The notes beneath the pieces were generated by a model. It made no database searches, was not told where the DNA came from, and saw only the letters and a list, made by a program, of their open reading frames with translations. The position numbers were made by a program, and so were the translations under genes. Below are positions 33,902-44,178 of a DNA stretch of 64,000 nucleotides, one piece after another. Position 1 is the first letter of the stretch. Each line of letters begins with the position of its first letter. This DNA comes from Akkermansia sp. (GTDB lineage Bacteria; Verrucomicrobiota; Verrucomicrobiia; Verrucomicrobiales; Akkermansiaceae): positions 1 through 64,000 of the forward strand of contig JAKSOU010000002.1 in the NCBI GenBank assembly GCA_024405435.1, read 5' to 3'.

Positions 33902-34381
33902 ATGAAGCGTCTGACCTACATCTACTGGGGCGTGCCGGCGGCGTGTGCGCTGTCGCTGCTGCGGGGGTATGTCTCCGGCACGGCGCACGTGAGCCTGTTC
34001 TGGGTGTCGCTGCTCCCGGCCCTGGTGCTGTGGGGCGCCACGTGGCTGCGCCTGCAGGAGAACCGCGCCATGAGGCCGGAGTTCTCCGCGCTGGCGGTGC
34101 TGCCGCACCTGGTGTTCTTCGGCGCGATGGCGGCGGGCGAGGACCTGCTGTCGCAGGTACAAGCCAACATCTGGATAATCGTGTACACGCTGATGTGGCT
34201 GGGAGCCGCGCTGGGCATGGTCATGGCGCTCTGCCCCTCCGCGGACGAGAAGAAGGAAAAGGCCGCCAAGGGCGGGCGCGACGCCGTGTTCATCATGATG
34301 TCCATCCTCACGCTCGCATACTGCTGGTACAACTGGACCTACACCACCAGGGACATTTTCCTCAAACTCTATACCACCTGA
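33902..34381 (+). CDS. Four-helix membrane protein, unknown function
   Basis: This 159-residue integral membrane protein has about four hydrophobic segments (around residues 7-25, 30-48, 62-80 and 88-108) and a charged loop KKEKAAKGG before a last hydrophobic stretch. No family is recognised. It lies 21 bp after the osmC-like gene and 1 bp before the first lipoprotein gene, so co-expression is likely. Confidence 0.6.
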   Translation: MKRLTYIYWGVPAACALSLLRGYVSGTAHVSLFWVSLLPALVLWGATWLRLQENRAMRPEFSALAVLPHLVFFGAMAAGEDLLSQVQANIWIIVYTLMWLGAALGMVMALCPSADEKKEKAAKGGRDAVFIMMSILTLAYCWYNWTYTTRDIFLKLYTT

Positions 34382-34382
34382 C

Positions 34383-34799
34383 ATGAACGCTGCGAACCGG
34401 ACACTCCTGCTTGCATGCGGCACGGCGCTGATGGCGTCGTGCAGCGATTTCTACCAGACAGACGGCCGCGCCACGGTGAGCGGCAATTCCGTATACGCGC
34501 GAGCGCAGCAGGTAGCGTACGCCCCTAAAACCGTGGCACCCCCTGCCCCCAAGGATTCCAACATCGCGTACTACGTGCCCGCAAGCTCAGTGCCGCGCGG
34601 CGTCCGTGAACTCCACATCTACAAAAAGGCTCCCGTCTTGCAGCAGCCCTCCCCGCAGGAACTCCTGAAGAACGCGCCTGCCCCGGAACCCGAACCCGTG
34701 GTGGAGGACAGCGAACTGGAACACATCCCCGACGAGCTCTTGGAGCAGCCCGCCGGCACGCATTCCCACCAAGTCCCGGCCGGGAACCAAACCCTGTAA
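34383..34799 (+). CDS. Small lipoprotein (paralogue 1)
   Basis: The 138-residue product has a lipobox LMASC near residue 20. The mature N-terminus (CSDFYQTDGRATVSGNSVYAR) matches the next gene's CDHYDRTDGHATVIGPSVYSN, so the two are tandem paralogues that differ in their Pro-rich tails. It is probably an outer-membrane or periplasmic lipoprotein; no function can be assigned. Confidence 0.7.
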   Translation: MNAANRTLLLACGTALMASCSDFYQTDGRATVSGNSVYARAQQVAYAPKTVAPPAPKDSNIAYYVPASSVPRGVRELHIYKKAPVLQQPSPQELLKNAPAPEPEPVVEDSELEHIPDELLEQPAGTHSHQVPAGNQTL

Positions 34800-34819
34800 A
34801 CAATACCATCACACCCACC

Positions 34820-35341
34820 ATGAACAAGTCTATCGTCCCCTTTGTGATAACGTCCGCCATCCTGGCGTCTTGCGACCACTACGACCGCACGGACGGCCAT
34901 GCCACGGTGATCGGCCCGTCCGTTTACTCCAACTACAACCCACAGTCGAGAGCGCGCGAGGTGCAACCGCCCGTGCGCCGCGTGGAGCCCAAGCCGGCAC
35001 CCCCTGCCCCGGCACCACAACCCGCAGCACCAGCTCCCAAGCCTGAGGCACCCCCTGCCCCGGTGGCATCTCCCGTGAGCCAGAACCAGCCGCGAGTGGC
35101 CGAGACCCCCTCCCCCGCACCGGCTCCCAAGCCCGCGGCAGCCCCCAAGCCTGCTCCTGCACCCCAACAGGTGGTTATTCCATCGCCGAATGAGTTGCCG
35201 CAGCAGCAGTCCGCCCCTGCGGCCAAGCCCGCGCCGATTCCAGCCCCCGCTCCCGCAGCGCAGGAGGAACAGCCCGCCAAGCCCACCTATGCCGTCATGC
35301 CCGGCCAGAACCGAGGCTTGAGGGTGCGTCCCCGCCGATAA
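34820..35341 (+). CDS. Pro/Ala-rich lipoprotein (paralogue 2)
   Basis: The 173-residue product has a lipobox ILASC followed by a short conserved head (DHYDRTDGHATVIGPSVYSNYN). About 110 residues of Pro/Ala/Lys-rich repeats (PAPAPKPAAAPKPAPAP type) follow, then a basic end RGLRVRPRR. Such tails can span the periplasm or contact peptidoglycan. It is separated from its paralogue by 20 bp and from tlyA by 14 bp. Confidence 0.7.
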   Translation: MNKSIVPFVITSAILASCDHYDRTDGHATVIGPSVYSNYNPQSRAREVQPPVRRVEPKPAPPAPAPQPAAPAPKPEAPPAPVASPVSQNQPRVAETPSPAPAPKPAAAPKPAPAPQQVVIPSPNELPQQQSAPAAKPAPIPAPAPAAQEEQPAKPTYAVMPGQNRGLRVRPRR

Positions 35342-35355
35342 AATCCACAAATCCC

Positions 35356-36084
35356 ATGCCCAAGCAACGCCTGGATGTACTGGTAGTCTCCCGCGGGCTC
35401 TGCGATTCCCGCGAGCAGGCGCAGCGTCTCATCCTGGCGGGCGAAGTCACCGTGAAGGACCAGGTGATTACCAAGCCCGGCACCAAGGTGGATGACGCCC
35501 TGCCCATCGCGGTCAAGAACAAGCCCCGGTATGTGAGCCGCGGCGGCCTCAAGCTGGAGGGTGCCCTCAAGGCCTTCCCCGTCTCCGTGGAGGGCAAGGT
35601 CTGCCTGGACATCGGCTCGTCCACCGGAGGCTTCACCGATTGCCTGCTCCAGAACGGCGCCCAGCGCGTGCACGCCGTGGACGTGGGCACCAACCAGCTG
35701 GTGTGGAAACTCCGCACCGACCCCCGCGTGGTGGTGAAGGAGCAGTTCAACGCCCGCTACATGACCCCTGAGGACTTGGGTGAAAAGGTGCAGCTCATCG
35801 TGAGCGACGTCTCGTTCATCTCCCTCACCAAGATCCTGCCCGCCGCCTACGCCTGCCTGCAGGATGGCGGCGACTTGCTCGTCCTTATCAAGCCGCAGTT
35901 CGAGCTGCAGCCGGAGGACATCGGCCCCGGCGGCATTGTGCGGGACCCCGCCCTGCACCGCCGCGCTGTGGACAAAATCCACGATTTCGTGGTCAACGAG
36001 CTGCACCGCGAATGGATGGGCGTGGCCGACTCCCCCATCAAGGGCATGGAGGGCAACACCGAATTCCTCGCTTGGCTACGCTGA
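35356..36084 (+). CDS. tlyA: TlyA-family 2'-O-rRNA methyltransferase (S4 + FtsJ)
   Basis: This 242-residue protein combines an N-terminal S4 RNA-binding domain (RLDVLVVSRGLCDSREQAQRLILAG, residues 5-29) and an FtsJ/RrmJ-like methyltransferase domain with the SAM loop CLDIGSSTGGFTDCLLQNGA, an acidic residue in VHAVDVGTNQL and DVSFISL. TlyA homologues methylate rRNA cytidines and were once called haemolysins. Its last 27 codons and downstream region are duplicated at 36856 onward. Confidence 0.92.
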   Translation: MPKQRLDVLVVSRGLCDSREQAQRLILAGEVTVKDQVITKPGTKVDDALPIAVKNKPRYVSRGGLKLEGALKAFPVSVEGKVCLDIGSSTGGFTDCLLQNGAQRVHAVDVGTNQLVWKLRTDPRVVVKEQFNARYMTPEDLGEKVQLIVSDVSFISLTKILPAAYACLQDGGDLLVLIKPQFELQPEDIGPGGIVRDPALHRRAVDKIHDFVVNELHREWMGVADSPIKGMEGNTEFLAWLR

Positions 36085-36331
36085 AACATGCGGATGTACA
36101 AAGTACAATGTACAATGTATAAATCATAGGTTAGGCGGCTGCGCCGCAAATTTTTTGACATTTTTTCATTTTTTTTGTGCATTTTGCCCTTTTCCCGCTT
36201 AATAGGGTATAGACAAACCCATCATCGTACCATGAAGACCGGATACATACACAAGATTTGCCTGGCGCTTGCGTGCGCGCTGGGAACCGCCTCCGCTGCC
36301 GAGAACACCCCGGCTGCCGACACCTCAACTT
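36002..36331. repeat. Copy 1 of a direct duplication: tlyA tail, promoter, signal peptide
   Basis: This segment is nearly identical to 36856-37170. It covers the last 27 codons of tlyA, a GTACAAT array, a T-rich leader with TTGACA at 36155-36160, and the first 25 or so codons of a secreted protein. Differences are small indels in the array and T-runs plus a few substitutions, so the duplication is recent. Confidence 0.85.
36094..36124. repeat. GTACAAT heptad array (copy at the tlyA end)
   Basis: Four GTACAAA/GTACAAT heptamers occur in tandem 9 nt after the tlyA stop. The 27-28 bp run starting GGATGTACAAAG is identical to the array after the fumarase gene at 43243; a shorter version lies at 36948-36964. 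Confidence 0.75.
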
Positions 36332-36774
36332 CAGCCGTACAGGCCGCCCCAGAAACGGAATCGCCGGTCATTCAGGTAGCCCTGGCCATTGAAAGGCACG
36401 CCGCCAACCCCGCCATCCAAACAACCGCCGCGGCGGACGATGAGAAATTCCACAAGCTGGCAGAGGCCGAAATCAGCAAGCTCACCACCCCGGAATCCCT
36501 GTTTGCCTTGGCGGTGCTCCTCTACGACGGCTACCGAGAATTCTTTGGAACCCCGTTTGACCGGCACATGTTCGCTGCGCAGGAAATGGCCGTTATCCAT
36601 CTGGCCCGCTTGGGCACCGAGGAGGCCTACAGCTATTTCAAAGCCCTGAAAAGCCTACACGGGCGCGACGGTGCCGGTTCCATGCAATTCCGGGTTTTGG
36701 AATTCCGCCATTTCAAGCAATATTCCGACGACCCCAAGGTCATCAACGCGAAATCCGACAAGGAGTTCATCTAA
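36232..36774 (+). CDS. Secreted protein, signal peptide shared with the next gene, unknown mature domain
   Basis: The 180-residue product has a signal peptide (MKTGYIHKICLALACALGTASA) that is identical to that of the next gene, as is the upstream region. The mature part (helical, with EISKLTTPESLFALAVLLYDGYREFF and a terminal FKQYSDDPKVINAK) is unrelated to the next gene's product. No family is recognised. The gene could be intact, or the 3' end could have been cut by the rearrangement that placed a second tlyA tail 80 bp downstream. Confidence 0.6.
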   Translation: MKTGYIHKICLALACALGTASAAENTPAADTSTSAVQAAPETESPVIQVALAIERHAANPAIQTTAAADDEKFHKLAEAEISKLTTPESLFALAVLLYDGYREFFGTPFDRHMFAAQEMAVIHLARLGTEEAYSYFKALKSLHGRDGAGSMQFRVLEFRHFKQYSDDPKVINAKSDKEFI

Positions 36775-36814
36775 CACATTCCCAAAGTGCCAAACGCGCC
36801 GTTGTCACACTTCC

Positions 36815-36969
36815 TTGACGCGCGCTGCATTTCGTGCCACAATGGGGGCATGAAATGCACCGCGAATGGATGGGCGTGGCAGACTCCCCCATCAAGGGCA
36901 TGGAGGGCAACACCGAATTCCTCGCTTGGCTGCGCTGAAACATTTGGATGTACAATGTACAAATCATAG
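36815..36969 (+). pseudogene. Orphan promoter and start fused to a duplicated tlyA tail
   Basis: TTGACG (36815-36820), a 17-bp spacer and CACAAT (36838-36843) are followed 6 nt later by ATG 36850. The sequence from 36856 is a copy of the last 27 codons of tlyA, read out of frame from this ATG. The junction therefore joins a lost gene's promoter and start to duplicated tlyA sequence. The 39-codon frame is unlikely to be functional. Confidence 0.5.
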
Positions 36970-37170
36970 GTTAGGCACCTTGCGGCGCAAGTTTTTTTGA
37001 CATTTTTTCTTTTTTTTGTGCATTTTGCCCTTTTCCCGCTTAATAGGGTATAGACAAACCCATCATCGTACCATGAAGACCGGATACATACACAAGATTT
37101 GCCTGGCGCTTGCGTGCGCGCTGGGAACCGCCTCCGCGGCCGAAAACACCTCGGCTGCCGAGCTCAACTT
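36856..37170. repeat. Copy 2 of the tlyA-tail/promoter/signal-peptide duplication
   Basis: This is the second copy of 36002-36331. It includes a shorter GTACAAT array (36948-36964), the same T-rich leader and the identical start of a secreted protein. The copies lie 841-854 bp apart in direct orientation. Confidence 0.85.
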
Positions 37171-38938
37171 CTACACGCAGAGCGCAGAGGAAATATGCGC
37201 CGCCGACTGGCATTCCCAGTTGGCCAAGCAGCATGCGCTAACCTCGCTCGCGATGATACGATGCATGGAGCCCGGGCAAAACCTCTCGGAGGAAGAAAGC
37301 GTGAAACTGGCGCAAATACTGGCGCGCGAATCCACACCGGAAGGCTCCCTGTCTCCCATTCTCCCGCTGTATCTGTATTGCGGCGCGCAGATGAAGGACG
37401 CCACCCCGCAGGAGCGGCTGCAATGGTTGGAAAGCCGCTTCAAGCCCTACCTCAGCACAGACAATGGCTCCGCCCATGTCGGGCTGGCCGCACTTGCCGC
37501 GCAGTGCGGACAGGATCCCATGCCGCACCTGAAGGCATCCGCGGCAGCCGGGCAGCTCCAGGGCCTTGTGGGCTATGCCTCCCGGTGCTGCATGGTCATG
37601 CTCAACAATGCAGACGAGATGCAAAGGTGCCTGGTGGCCGCCGCGCCCAAGATGGTGAATGCTACGGTTGGCAATGGGCTGCGCGCCAATATGCTCATGA
37701 ACATGGCGGAAAGCTGCGAGATGAAGGGCGGCGCCTTCGATGCCCTGCGCGGCCCATGCTTGGCCTGGGCTTACGGCGTGTATGACAAGGATGATGAATA
37801 CGCCTACCTGCTGCCTGCATATTACGAGAATTGGGATGGCCTGTACTGGAGATACTGCGCCTTTATGCGCCTGGCCAAGCTCTCCCCCTCCGTGTACTCG
37901 TATAAGCATTTGGCCAAAATGTCCGAGGAAATGGGGCAGACCGAACAGGCGGAAATGCTTCATGTCTTGGCAGAGCGTTCCGGCTACCAGGAAGGAAAGG
38001 ACTACCTGCATGATTTCCCCCATGGATGTGCCGACTCAACCACAAATATTGTCCTCGACCCCAAGGGGTTGGACAAGCATGACCGCGAGCTGCTCACCGC
38101 CGGTGTCCGCAACGCATTGTGCTCCAAGCAAAAGGGCACGACCGGTGATTCTGGAGAAGTAAACAGCGCGGAGGGCGTTGAATTGCTCACCGAATTGGGA
38201 TTGGGATTGCTGCGGGAGGATGAAGACCGGGACTCGAAGGAATCCCTGCTCCGGCAGATTGAGGACATGAAAGCGAAATGCACCGAGAAGAATGCCGGCG
38301 AGGTCTACCTCTTTATCTATAAGGCCTATCAGCGCTTGGGCGACAACATCAAAGCCATGGACTACCTGATGAAGTCCGCCGACGAGGGGAACGGCGAGGC
38401 CCTCTGCGAACTGGCCAAGCAGGCAGGCCCCACCAGCGAGGAATACGAATACATGATGTCACAGGCAGCGAGCGCCGGTTGCGGAGAGGCTGCCTTCCTG
38501 ATGTTCAACATTGCCACGGAACATCCGGAGAAGGTGAATGATGCAGCATCGGCGGCCGTTCAATCCTTGGGTGCGGCATTGGCGGGAAACTATGCCCCGG
38601 CGTGCGACTACGCCGCGGAAAAGGAGAAGGATAACCCGTCCGCAGTCCTGCTGGCGAGCGCCATGGCTGCCGCGAACTGCGGGGACCGCATTCCCGCGCT
38701 GGATGCCGCCCTGGCGGACTACGCCAAGGCCCACCCGGAGACACAGGCGGTGGTGCGCGCCATCAGGACAGCCATTCTCGCCGGCATGGGTAGCTATAAT
38801 TTCAAGGAAGCCGCGCAAGCCCGCTGCGCCCTGGAAACCCTGCGCGGCCTGCTGAAGGAATACGGCATGCCCGCCGAGGAAATCCAAGCCCGCACCAAAG
38901 TGCTGGAAGAGGGTATCAAGGAGCATTTCAAGGAGTAG
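37073..38938 (+). CDS. Secreted helical-repeat protein (Sel1/TPR-like)
   Basis: The 621-residue product has the duplicated signal peptide MKTGYIHKICLALACALGTASA. The mature part is a long array of paired helices: EEVYLFIYKAYQRLGDNIKAMDYLMKSADEGNGEALCELAKQA and MMSQAASAGCGEAAFLMFNIA follow the Sel1-like pattern, while the N-terminal half has more degenerate repeats with many Cys and Met. Such solenoids mediate protein-protein contacts in the periplasm or outside the cell. No partner is indicated. Composition is less GC-rich than neighbouring genes. Confidence 0.75.
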   Translation: MKTGYIHKICLALACALGTASAAENTSAAELNFYTQSAEEICAADWHSQLAKQHALTSLAMIRCMEPGQNLSEEESVKLAQILARESTPEGSLSPILPLYLYCGAQMKDATPQERLQWLESRFKPYLSTDNGSAHVGLAALAAQCGQDPMPHLKASAAAGQLQGLVGYASRCCMVMLNNADEMQRCLVAAAPKMVNATVGNGLRANMLMNMAESCEMKGGAFDALRGPCLAWAYGVYDKDDEYAYLLPAYYENWDGLYWRYCAFMRLAKLSPSVYSYKHLAKMSEEMGQTEQAEMLHVLAERSGYQEGKDYLHDFPHGCADSTTNIVLDPKGLDKHDRELLTAGVRNALCSKQKGTTGDSGEVNSAEGVELLTELGLGLLREDEDRDSKESLLRQIEDMKAKCTEKNAGEVYLFIYKAYQRLGDNIKAMDYLMKSADEGNGEALCELAKQAGPTSEEYEYMMSQAASAGCGEAAFLMFNIATEHPEKVNDAASAAVQSLGAALAGNYAPACDYAAEKEKDNPSAVLLASAMAAANCGDRIPALDAALADYAKAHPETQAVVRAIRTAILAGMGSYNFKEAAQARCALETLRGLLKEYGMPAEEIQARTKVLEEGIKEHFKE

Positions 38939-39015
38939 GCGTCCCCCATGGCGTGATTGCGTTAGTTGGTGTGCGAATGTGGATTCGGGGGCGGGTTGCA
39001 TACCAAAGCCGCCGG

Positions 39016-39714
39016 CTACCGTGAGCAGCCCTCCATGAGGTAGAGGGTCTCTGCCACCGGCTCCTCCTCCCCGTTGTCCGGGATGAAGAAGATGCCCCAG
39101 CGGGAGCCGTAGACGCGGCCGGGGGCTCCGCTGTACACGTGCACGCGGGGGAACACCACGCGCAGCACGCCGTCCGCGGCGGCGGCGCGGTCAGCGGCGG
39201 AGATGCGGTACACCATGGGGTCGGTATCCATGGCCATGCCCGAGGTGTATTCCGCGGCGCGCAGCACGAAGGCACCTTCCGAGCTGGCGTCCTGCGGCAG
39301 GAGGAGCTCCACCCGGTAGACGCCCTCCGCGCCGGATATGTGCACGCCCGGCGGTGCGACCTGAAGGGCGTCATCCTGCGGCGAGAGGAAGGTCACGTCT
39401 GCCGGGGCGGTGACGCCCTCGGCAAAGGAATCGCGCGCGAGGGGCTTGGAAAGGATTGCGGCGGAGTAGAGCATGAAGACCACCACGCACCAGCCGATGT
39501 GCAGCAGCTCCACCGCGCCGCCCGCCAGCCAGTGCCGCCAGGTGCGCGCCACATTCCAGCGGCGGCGGCACAGCGCAACCGCCGCCAGCCACACCGGCAC
39601 CAGCAGCAGGCCGGCCGCCACGCCCGCAAGGGTGGGGCGGCATGCGTTGAGCGCCAGCACGGCCGCGCTGAGCAGCGGTACCGCCCACCAGGTGCTGGCA
39701 ATGCGCTTGAACAT
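39016..39714 (-). CDS. Membrane protein with periplasmic domain, unknown function
   Basis: This 232-residue protein has three hydrophobic segments near the N-terminus (around 10-25, 30-48 and 68-92), then a soluble beta-rich domain of about 135 residues (DVTFLSPQDDALQVAPPGVHISGAEGV and YGSRWGIFFIPDNGEEE). No family is recognised. The start is the ATG at 39714, 16 bp after the DEAD-box helicase stop, so the two genes are probably co-transcribed; a longer frame would overlap the helicase gene. Confidence 0.6.
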   Translation of the reverse strand: MFKRIASTWWAVPLLSAAVLALNACRPTLAGVAAGLLLVPVWLAAVALCRRRWNVARTWRHWLAGGAVELLHIGWCVVVFMLYSAAILSKPLARDSFAEGVTAPADVTFLSPQDDALQVAPPGVHISGAEGVYRVELLLPQDASSEGAFVLRAAEYTSGMAMDTDPMVYRISAADRAAAADGVLRVVFPRVHVYSGAPGRVYGSRWGIFFIPDNGEEEPVAETLYLMEGCSR

Positions 39715-39730
39715 GGTGTTTTGTTGGGGG

Positions 39731-41452
39731 CTACCTGCGGCGGGGGCGGCGCTCGAAGCGCTCGTAGAAGCCGCCCTCGCGCCTGCGGCGCTCGCGGGGG
39801 CGGAAATCTTGGCGGAATTCCTGGCGGAAGGCCGGGCGTGGCGCGGGTTTGCCCTTGTCCTCGCGGATGTTGACCTCATACCCGCAGACGGTGGCGGTGG
39901 CCAGGCGCTGCACGAGCTGCGGGGCCACCTCCGGGGAAACCTCAATGAGGGAGTGCTTGGGGAACATGCGGATATCGCCGATGCTGCCCTTGGGGGCGCC
40001 GCCCTCGTTGTACAGCAGGCCCGCGATGTCCTTGGGGCGGATGTGCAGCATCTTGCCGGCGTTCATGAAGAGGGTGACGCTCTCCTGCAGGCTCCAATCG
40101 TTGCCCTTCTCCACGGGCAGCTCGTCCTCCGCCACGCGGCCGCGGCGCTTGGGGCGGTCCTCCGGGATGGGCTGGATCTCGCGGCAGCCGCGCTCCGCCA
40201 GCAGGTGGAACATGGCGCACATCAGCTTCTCCTCCGGCATGTCCAGGTCGCGCAGCTCCTCCGGCAGCTCGTGCGCCATCGCGGCTTTCTCCAGGATGTC
40301 GTCCACCAGGGATTCGCGGCGCATCTGGGCCACCTGGTCGGCGGTCATGACCTGCTCGCGCTGCATGCGTGTGCCGACGAAGCGCTCGATGCGGCCCATG
40401 AGGGAGAAATCGCGCCTGCCGAAGAAGGTGACGGCCCTGCCCTTGCGTCCTGCGCGGGCGGTGCGGCCGATGCGGTGGACGTAATCCTCCGGCTCGCGCG
40501 GCAGCTCGAAGTTCACCACCATGTCCACGTCGTCGATATCCAGCCCGCGGGCTGCGATATCCGTGGCCACCAGGACGTTGAGGTTACCCTTGCGGAAAGA
40601 TTCCATCACGCGCTCGCGGAGGGTCTGGGGCATGTCGCCGTGCAGGCGGTCCACGGAATACCCGCGCGCCAGCAGGCCGTCCACCACATCGTCCACCACG
40701 CGCTTGGTGTTGGCGAAAACCAGGCCGCGCTTCATGCGGCCCATTTCGATGAGGCGGCTGAGCACCTCGATGCGCGAGGAGAACAGCACCTCGTAGGCCA
40801 CCTGCTCGCAGGTGGGCACGGTGAGCACGGGGCGCTCCACGGCAATCTCCCGCGGGTCGTGCGAGATGCGCTTGATGAGCTCGCGGATGGGGTGCGACAT
40901 GGTGGCGGAGAAGAAGAGCGTCTGCCGCTGCTCCGGCAGGGCGGCCACAATGCGCTCGATGTCCTCCTGGAAGCCCATGTCCAGCATCTCGTCCGCCTCA
41001 TCGAGAATCAGCGTGGAGACGGCGTCCGTGCGCAGCTCTCCCTGCTCCATGAGGTCGATGATGCGGCCGGGCGTGCCCACCACGAACTGCACGCCGCGCT
41101 TGAGCGCGGAAAGCTGCGGGCCGAAGGAGGCCCCGCCGTAGATGGGCACCGCGGACACGCCGTCCAGATACATGGCGAGCTTGTCCACCTCGCGGCAGAT
41201 CTGCACGGCCAGCTCGCGCGTGGGCGCCAGGCACAGCACCTGCACGGCGCGCACGGCGGGGTCGATGCCCTCCAGCGCGGGGATGGCGAAGGCGAGGGTC
41301 TTGCCGCTGCCGGTGTGGGAGAGGCCCACGATGTCCGCGCCCTCCAGCGCGGGCGGGATGGCCTGTTCCTGGATGGGTGACGGGGTCTCGAACCCCAGCA
41401 TGTCGATGGCTTCAAGGATTTCCGGGCAGATACCGAGTTGGGCGAAATTCAT
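39731..41452 (-). CDS. DEAD-box ATP-dependent RNA helicase (DeaD/CsdA/DbpA-like)
   Basis: This 573-residue cytoplasmic helicase has the full motif set: Q motif FETPSPIQEQAIP, motif I SHTGSGKT, PTRELA, TPGR, DEADEML, SAT, and in the second RecA domain VFANT, ATDIAARGLDI and HRIGRTARAG. A DbpA/CsdA RNA-binding domain (about 450-530, MLHIRPKDIAGLLYNEGG) precedes an Arg-rich tail. It probably acts in ribosome assembly or mRNA decay. Start is ATG 41452; a TTTACA/CAGACT promoter lies 10 nt upstream. Confidence 0.94.
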   Translation of the reverse strand: MNFAQLGICPEILEAIDMLGFETPSPIQEQAIPPALEGADIVGLSHTGSGKTLAFAIPALEGIDPAVRAVQVLCLAPTRELAVQICREVDKLAMYLDGVSAVPIYGGASFGPQLSALKRGVQFVVGTPGRIIDLMEQGELRTDAVSTLILDEADEMLDMGFQEDIERIVAALPEQRQTLFFSATMSHPIRELIKRISHDPREIAVERPVLTVPTCEQVAYEVLFSSRIEVLSRLIEMGRMKRGLVFANTKRVVDDVVDGLLARGYSVDRLHGDMPQTLRERVMESFRKGNLNVLVATDIAARGLDIDDVDMVVNFELPREPEDYVHRIGRTARAGRKGRAVTFFGRRDFSLMGRIERFVGTRMQREQVMTADQVAQMRRESLVDDILEKAAMAHELPEELRDLDMPEEKLMCAMFHLLAERGCREIQPIPEDRPKRRGRVAEDELPVEKGNDWSLQESVTLFMNAGKMLHIRPKDIAGLLYNEGGAPKGSIGDIRMFPKHSLIEVSPEVAPQLVQRLATATVCGYEVNIREDKGKPAPRPAFRQEFRQDFRPRERRRREGGFYERFERRPRRR

Positions 41453-41580
41453 GTCGCGGGCAAGTCTGCCCCATGCCCGCACGCTTGTAAAGACTAAACG
41501 GAAAAAATGACAATGTGCGCACGCACCGGGTGTTTTTAGACTCGCAAATCAGGGGAGATTGTGGTACGTATATGCGCGTT

Positions 41581-43230
<1,650 letters not shown>

Positions 43231-43243
43231 GGTGCGCGCAGGG

Positions 43244-43275
43244 ATGTACAAAGTACAATGTACAATGTACAAATT
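43244..43275. repeat. GTACAAT heptad array between the fumarase gene and cdsA
   Basis: Tandem GTACAAA/GTACAAT units lie directly upstream of cdsA, sharing a 27-28 bp identical run with 36093-36120. The apparent N-terminal extension of cdsA is just translation of this repeat. Confidence 0.75.
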
Positions 43276-44178
43276 ATGAGCGACAAGCTGAAGACATTCT
43301 TCGCGCGCCTGTTCAGCACGGTGGTGCTGCTGGCGCTGCTGGGCGGCGCCGTTTGGTGGAATAGCCCGGCGGGGTACGGCGTGCTCATCTGCCTGCTGTG
43401 CAACCTCACCTCCGTAGAGTGGTTCCGCATGCTGAAGGGCACCACCGCCTGCCGCAAGCTGGTGCTGGTGTTCGGCCTGCTGCTGCCGTGGCTGGAGTTC
43501 GCCAAGATGCTCCAGGAGCCGCAGTTTCCGTCCTTGGCTGCCGACTCCTGCGGGCTGTTCCTGATGTTGCTGGTGTACGTGCTGGCGGCGTTTTTCGTGA
43601 ACCTGTTCTGCATGGACCGCCGCGGCCGCACGGGGCGGGAGGCGCTGGAATCCATGGGGCTCACCCTGCTGGCCTTCGTGTTCCCCGTGTGGATGTTCTG
43701 CTTCGGCATGAAGGAGCTGGACACCAACAATCTCATGCTGCTGCTCTGGGTGGTGCTCTTCACCAAGATGAGCGACATCTGGGCGTACTGCTGCGGCGTG
43801 CTGGTGGGGCGCAAGTTCATCCAAGCACCGTTCAGCCCGGCGGTCTCACCCAAGAAATCCTGGGAGGGTATCATCGGCTCCTACATCATCACCATGGTGG
43901 CGGGGTACTTCCTGTTTGACCTGATTGTCGGCCCCGTGGAGAAGGATTTGCCGCTCCACTGGTACATCATCATGGGCAGCATCCTCTTTGTGCTGGCCGT
44001 CACGGGCGACCTGGCGGGCTCGCTCATCAAGCGCGGCCTGGCGGTGAAGGACAGCGGCTCCCTGCTGCCCGGCATCGGCGGCATCTTCGATTTGATCGAC
44101 TCCCCCGCCTTCACGGTATCGGTCTGCTTCGGCCTCTGCCCGCTGCTGGGTGAGACCATTGAAATCCTCTTTCACTGA
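43276..44178 (+). CDS. cdsA: Phosphatidate cytidylyltransferase
   Basis: CdsA makes CDP-diacylglycerol from phosphatidate and CTP in the inner membrane, the branch point of phospholipid synthesis. The 300-residue protein has about eight hydrophobic segments and the family signature SPKKSWEGIIGS, then VTGDLAGSLIKRGLAVKDSGSLLPGIGGIFDLIDS, which carries the catalytic acidic residues (GD, KD, DLID). The start is the ATG right after the GTACAAT array. Its TGA overlaps the ATG of the next lipid gene by one base. Confidence 0.93.
   Translation: MSDKLKTFFARLFSTVVLLALLGGAVWWNSPAGYGVLICLLCNLTSVEWFRMLKGTTACRKLVLVFGLLLPWLEFAKMLQEPQFPSLAADSCGLFLMLLVYVLAAFFVNLFCMDRRGRTGREALESMGLTLLAFVFPVWMFCFGMKELDTNNLMLLLWVVLFTKMSDIWAYCCGVLVGRKFIQAPFSPAVSPKKSWEGIIGSYIITMVAGYFLFDLIVGPVEKDLPLHWYIIMGSILFVLAVTGDLAGSLIKRGLAVKDSGSLLPGIGGIFDLIDSPAFTVSVCFGLCPLLGETIEILFH

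Noticed and set aside
43258-43275. N-terminal extension MYNVQI of CdsA
   Set aside because: These codons are just the GTACAAT repeat; the conserved protein starts at the ATG at 43276.
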